Shown in pieces: positions 61,012-64,000 of a stretch of DNA of 64,000 bases (position 1 is the first letter of the stretch; every line of letters starts with the position of its first letter). The DNA comes from Paraburkholderia polaris (lineage in GTDB: Bacteria; Pseudomonadota; Gammaproteobacteria; Burkholderiales; Burkholderiaceae), in assembly GCF_012927345.1 (NCBI RefSeq), contig NZ_JABBGJ010000012.1, positions 1 through 64,000 of the forward strand, written 5' to 3'. The position numbers and the translations under genes were made by a program. The notes below the pieces were generated by a model that worked only from the letters and a program-made list of their open reading frames with translations, had not been told where the DNA came from and ran no database searches.

Positions 61012-62553
61012 ATGAATTCGTCCAATCCCGCCGGCGCACCGGTCTCGCAGACCCGTTCGTTCTCGACGGTCTTTCTGATCGAGATGTGGGAGCGCTTTGG
61101 CTACTACGGGATGGCAGCGCTGCTGGTCCTATTCATGATCGACAAGCTAAACTTCACCGACAGCCACGCCACCCTCACGTGGGGCGCGTTCACGGCGCTG
61201 GTGTACGCATCGCCGTCGATCGGCGGCTGGATCGGCGACAAGATTCTCGGCGCGCGCCGCACGATGATCTTCGGCGCCGGCGTGCTGGCGGCCGGCTATT
61301 TCATGCTGGCGCTGCCCAACGAGCAATTGAGCTACATGTACGCGTCGCTCGGCGTGATCGTGGTGGGCAACGGGCTTTTCAAGGCGAATGCCGCGAATCT
61401 CGTGCGCCGCATCTATGAAGGCGACGACGCACGCATCGACAGCGCATTCACGATCTACTACATGGCGGTCAATATCGGCTCGACGGCGTCGATGCTCGCG
61501 ACACCGTGGATCAAGGACCATTGGGGCTGGCACACGGCATTCGCGGTCTGCTGCGCAGGCATGCTGCTGTCGGTGCTGAACTACTTCATCATGTTCCGCA
61601 CGCTCGCGCATATCGGCTCCACGCCGGACGCCGAACCGATCCGCTGGAAGCGTGTCGGCGCGGTCGCGCTGGGCGGTATCGTGCTCGGCACGGTAACGAT
61701 GTTCGTGCTGCAGCACAAGGCGATTGCGGTGGCCTGCGTGTACACGGCGGGCGTCGCGATTCTGGCGATCTTCGGCTATATGCTGATGAAGTGCGAACGC
61801 TCGGAGCGCTCGGGCCTCGTTGCCGCGCTGATCCTGACCGCGCAGGTGATCCTGTTTTTCGTGTTCTACGTGCAGATGTCGACGTCGCTCACGCTGTTCG
61901 CGCTGCGCAACGTCGATCCGCGCTTCATGCTGTTCGGCGAGACGCTGTTCACGTGGAGCGCCGCGCAGTTCCAGGCGCTCAATCCGATCTGGATCATGTT
62001 GCTGAGCCCAGTGCTCGCGCTGCTCTATACGAAGCTCGCAAAGAGCGGCAAGGACGTGCCGGTGGCCGTCAAGTACGCGTTCGGCTTCGCGGTGGTGGCG
62101 GCCGGCTTCTTCGTGTACGCGGCGAGCGGCAACTACGCGGTGAACGGACGCGTGTCGTCGTGGTTCATGGTCGGTGGCTACGGCTTGTATTCGCTCGGCG
62201 AATTGCTGGTGAGCGGGCTGGGTCTCGCGATGATCGCGCGCTACGTGCCGGCGCGGATGAGCGGCTTCATGATGGGCGCTTACTTCGTGGCGACCGGTGT
62301 GTCGCAATACCTGGGCAGCGTGGTCGCGAACTTCGCGCAGATGCCGGCGGGCGATATGGATCCGCTCGAATCGCTGCCGCTGTATACCAAGCTGTTTACG
62401 GGTCTGGGCTGGCTCGCGGCGGTGGGCGCGCTGGTGGCGGTGCTGCTGTTGCCGCTGATGCGCAAGCTGTCGCGCGAACATCAGCGTTGCAGCGACGAAG
62501 CGCGTGACAACGCGCGGCAAGCGGCTGCTCTGAATGGCGTGGTGACGGAGTAA
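61012..62553 (+). CDS. POT/PTR-family proton-dependent peptide symporter
   Basis: A 513-residue inner-membrane di-/tripeptide:H+ symporter with 14 helices. Family marks: the N-terminal EMWERFGYYGMAALLVLFM (ExxERFxYY), IGGWIGDKILGARRTMIFGA, GNGLFKANAANLV, FTIYYMAVNIGSTASML and, in the C-terminal half, SLGELLVSGLGLAMIARYVPARMSGFMMG. Similar in type to E. coli DtpA-D. ATG 61012 is preferred to the ATG just before because GAGG at 61002-61005 is better spaced. It stands near the Opp operon and OprD-type porin, so this stretch is devoted to peptide uptake. Confidence 0.94.
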   Translation: MNSSNPAGAPVSQTRSFSTVFLIEMWERFGYYGMAALLVLFMIDKLNFTDSHATLTWGAFTALVYASPSIGGWIGDKILGARRTMIFGAGVLAAGYFMLALPNEQLSYMYASLGVIVVGNGLFKANAANLVRRIYEGDDARIDSAFTIYYMAVNIGSTASMLATPWIKDHWGWHTAFAVCCAGMLLSVLNYFIMFRTLAHIGSTPDAEPIRWKRVGAVALGGIVLGTVTMFVLQHKAIAVACVYTAGVAILAIFGYMLMKCERSERSGLVAALILTAQVILFFVFYVQMSTSLTLFALRNVDPRFMLFGETLFTWSAAQFQALNPIWIMLLSPVLALLYTKLAKSGKDVPVAVKYAFGFAVVAAGFFVYAASGNYAVNGRVSSWFMVGGYGLYSLGELLVSGLGLAMIARYVPARMSGFMMGAYFVATGVSQYLGSVVANFAQMPAGDMDPLESLPLYTKLFTGLGWLAAVGALVAVLLLPLMRKLSREHQRCSDEARDNARQAAALNGVVTE

Positions 62554-62570
62554 TCTGCTGCGACGTGCAT

Positions 62571-62590
62571 AGCGGCGCCACAGCGCCGCT
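62571..62590. terminator. Hairpin after the POT gene
   Basis: AGCGGCGC-CACA-GCGCCGCT, perfect 8-base stem but no T-run; a weak or Rho-assisted stop at most. Confidence 0.35.
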
Positions 62591-62699
62591 CAGCGGCCAC
62601 AGGAAGTACGCGCAGTTCACACGAAAGCACTGGCCGGTCGCAAGAAAGTACGCGCCGGCGGTTCGACACCATGCGTCTGCCACTCCCGGCAGCGCAACA

Positions 62700-62737
62700 A
62701 AAATGGCGCGCCTCGTATTACACGGGCGCGCCATTTT
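62700..62737. terminator. Rho-independent hairpin terminator
   Basis: A 13-base stem AAAATGGCGCGCC (62700-62712) with GGCGCGCCATTTT (62725-62737), loop 12, A-run before and TTTT after; works in both directions between the POT gene and the minus-strand gene relic. Confidence 0.85.
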
Positions 62738-62777
62738 GCGTTTTATGCGCTGCGCAGCACTGCGCTCGCTTGCGCGT

Positions 62778-62816
62778 AATCGTATTTACTCCGCGCATTT
62801 ACTCCGCGCATTTACT
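62778..62816. repeat. 13-base tandem repeat, 3 units
   Basis: CCGCGCATTTACT at 62791-62803 and 62804-62816, with a decayed first copy AATCGTATTTACT at 62778-62790. It overlaps the stop codon of the minus-strand relic. Confidence 0.9.
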
Positions 62817-62928
62817 CCGGCATTTTCCGGAACGAAACCGCAATTCGGTTCCAGCCGTTGATCGCAATGATCAGCAACGCCAGGTCGCTAATCTCCTGCT
62901 CGGTGAAATGCGGCTTCACCGCCTCCCC
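62812..62928 (-). pseudogene. C-terminal fragment of a carboxymuconolactone decarboxylase (AhpD-like) family gene
   Basis: Read on the minus strand to TAA 62812-62814: HFTEQEISDLALLIIAINGW, then NRIAVSFRKMPE, the typical C-terminal end of CMD/AhpD-type alkylhydroperoxidase-like proteins (E.E..DL...IA.INAWNR.A..FR). A stop (TAA at 62929-62931) closes the frame immediately before GEAVKP, and no start or CxxC catalytic part remains. The MocR-type regulator beside it is divergent, a common pairing with CMD genes, so the regulator has probably lost its main target. Confidence 0.75.
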
Positions 62929-63031
62929 TTATCGTAAGTGTCCGCTCCGATGGCGGCGACGGAGGTAAGCTTACGGTTGGCACTGGTCTTTCGGAATAAC
63001 CATTTCCTGGATATTTGAGGTAACCACTCGG

Positions 63032-64000
63032 ATGGAGATCCATATCACGGTAGAAGGGCGACACGATCTGTCCGGACAGATCTACCGGCAGTTGCGTGCC
63101 GGCATACTCGAAGGGCGCCTCGCCGGCGGCACGCAGTTGCCTTCCACGCGCGATCTCGCCACGCAATTGGGCGTCTCGCGCAAGACCACGCTCGACGTGT
63201 TTGAACGGCTCCTCTCTGAAGGCTATCTGAGCGCCCGCGCCGGCTCGGGCACCTTCGTCGCCGATGGTCTGGAGCGTTTGCCGGTGGAGCGCTCGTCGCA
63301 TGCACTGGCCGCCGAGTCGGCGCGCGAGCGGGCGAAGGCGAAGCAGAAAGCCGCGGCGCGTGCCCAGCCGCTGTGGGAGCAGATGCCTGAGAGCTTGCCG
63401 TTGCCGCGGCCCACGGTGGCCTCGCCGCACGATTTCGTCGGCGGCGCGACCGACAAATCGCTGTTTCCCTTCGACGTCTGGCGCCGTTGCGTGAACCACG
63501 CCTTACGTGTGCAAGCGCGCGGTCCAGGCACCTATCGCGACCCGGCCGGCGAGCAGGAATTGCGCCTTGCGATTTCGCGCTACCTGGCGTTCAACCGCGC
63601 GGTTACGAGCAACTGGGACGACGTAATCGTCACGCAAGGCGCCCAGCATGCACTCGATCTGATCGCGCGAATCACATTGCGGCCCGGCGAAATCGCGGCG
63701 CTTGAAGACCCCGGCTACCCGCCGGTCCAGGCGTGCTTCACGGCGACGGGCGCACGCGTGGTGCCGGTGCCGGTGGACAACGAAGGCCTGATCGTGAGCA
63801 AGCTCCCGGACAAGGCGCGGCTCGTCTACGTGACGCCTTCGCATCAGTTCCCGCTCGGCATGCCGATGAGTCTGGAGCGGCGCGTCGAATTGCTCGAGTG
63901 GGCGCAGAAACGCGGCGCGGTGATCATCGAAGACGACTACGACTGCGAGTACCGTTTCGAAGGCCGGCCGATGGAGCCGCTGAAAAGTCTCGACCGCGCC
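63032..64000 (+). CDS. MocR/PdxR-type GntR-family regulator with aminotransferase-like domain (3' end outside window)
   Basis: The 323 residues visible comprise a GntR winged helix (LSGQIYRQLRAGILEGRLAGGTQLPSTRDLA in outline; recognition SRKTTLDVFERLLSEGYL), a charged linker (about 80-115) and the start of a fold-type I aminotransferase-like domain (DFVGGATDKSLFPFDVWRRC, YRDPAGEQELRLAISRYL, VTQGAQHALDLIARITL, EDPGYP, DDYDCEYRF). Typical members bind PLP and sense it or an amine. The PLP-binding Lys would lie beyond the window. ATG 63032 follows GAGGT. Divergent from a CMD-family gene fragment. Confidence 0.9.
   Translation, partial: MEIHITVEGRHDLSGQIYRQLRAGILEGRLAGGTQLPSTRDLATQLGVSRKTTLDVFERLLSEGYLSARAGSGTFVADGLERLPVERSSHALAAESARERAKAKQKAAARAQPLWEQMPESLPLPRPTVASPHDFVGGATDKSLFPFDVWRRCVNHALRVQARGPGTYRDPAGEQELRLAISRYLAFNRAVTSNWDDVIVTQGAQHALDLIARITLRPGEIAALEDPGYPPVQACFTATGARVVPVPVDNEGLIVSKLPDKARLVYVTPSHQFPLGMPMSLERRVELLEWAQKRGAVIIEDDYDCEYRFEGRPMEPLKSLDRA

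Overview
The window looks like a chromosomal segment of a Burkholderia sensu lato species, most likely Paraburkholderia (Betaproteobacteria). The reasons are high GC with GTG and TTG starts, a PHA-type phasin, a DUF2844/DUF3443 pair, a bcpA/bcpB-type contact-dependent inhibition (CDI) locus, and tandem NodT-type efflux and amino-acid or peptide uptake operons. The call rests on gene content and style; no 16S or other marker is present.

Layout. 0-3 kb: the end of an IS630-family element sits inside a sigma-54-type response regulator gene, with its histidine kinase upstream and a heptamer repeat in front of the kinase. 3-9 kb: an MFS transporter, an ArsR regulator divergent from an old-yellow-enzyme oxidoreductase with a clear palindrome between them, a DUF4410 lipoprotein, a secreted His/Gly/Pro-rich protein, a possible 27-residue membrane peptide and a phasin. 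9.6-12.6 kb: DUF2844 plus a DUF3443 lipoprotein that reads like a bilobal pepsin-type aspartic peptidase, then a zinc metallopeptidase. 13-20 kb: an operon of transglutaminase-DUF2126 amidoligase, circularly permuted ATP-grasp/alpha-E protein and a second transglutaminase, which fits a peptide-type amide ligase/hydrolase system. 20.3-24.4 kb: an IclR regulator, a polar amino-acid ABC transporter and formimidoylglutamase.

24.7-32.2 kb is an accessory island with visibly lower GC in its middle. It is a decayed CDI locus. The bcpA adhesin is shortened by two out-of-frame junctions. It is followed by two paralogous cassettes, each a hydrophobic toxin-tip-like protein plus a small two-helix membrane protein, joined by start/stop overlaps. 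A lipoprotein, a stranded piece of the BcpA pre-toxin domain, a 40-residue membrane protein, a SymE-like gene, an XRE regulator, an intact-looking outer-membrane transporter gene (bcpB) and a short second copy of part of bcpB complete it.

32.4-37.7 kb: two tandem MarR regulators and an EmrA/EmrB/NodT tripartite efflux operon, with the same 12-base operator-like sequence in front of both marR genes and emrA. 37.6-43.4 kb: GltS, a NupC-cytidine deaminase-nucleoside hydrolase operon, an IS3-like end remnant, a ketopantoate-reductase family protein and a small membrane protein. 43.5-51.7 kb: a spermidine/putrescine-type ABC transporter with a three-subunit FAD/iron-sulfur amine dehydrogenase, divergent from an IclR regulator. 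51.8-62.6 kb: peptide uptake, with an OprD-type porin, a complete Opp/Dpp ABC operon, an XRE-cupin regulator and a POT symporter. 62.8-64 kb: a carboxymuconolactone-decarboxylase-like gene fragment divergent from a MocR/PdxR-type regulator that runs off the window.

A recurring trait is simple-sequence expansion, both inside genes (kinase, MFS loop, HutG, alpha-E protein, 2Fe-2S subunit, OppF, porin) and between them.
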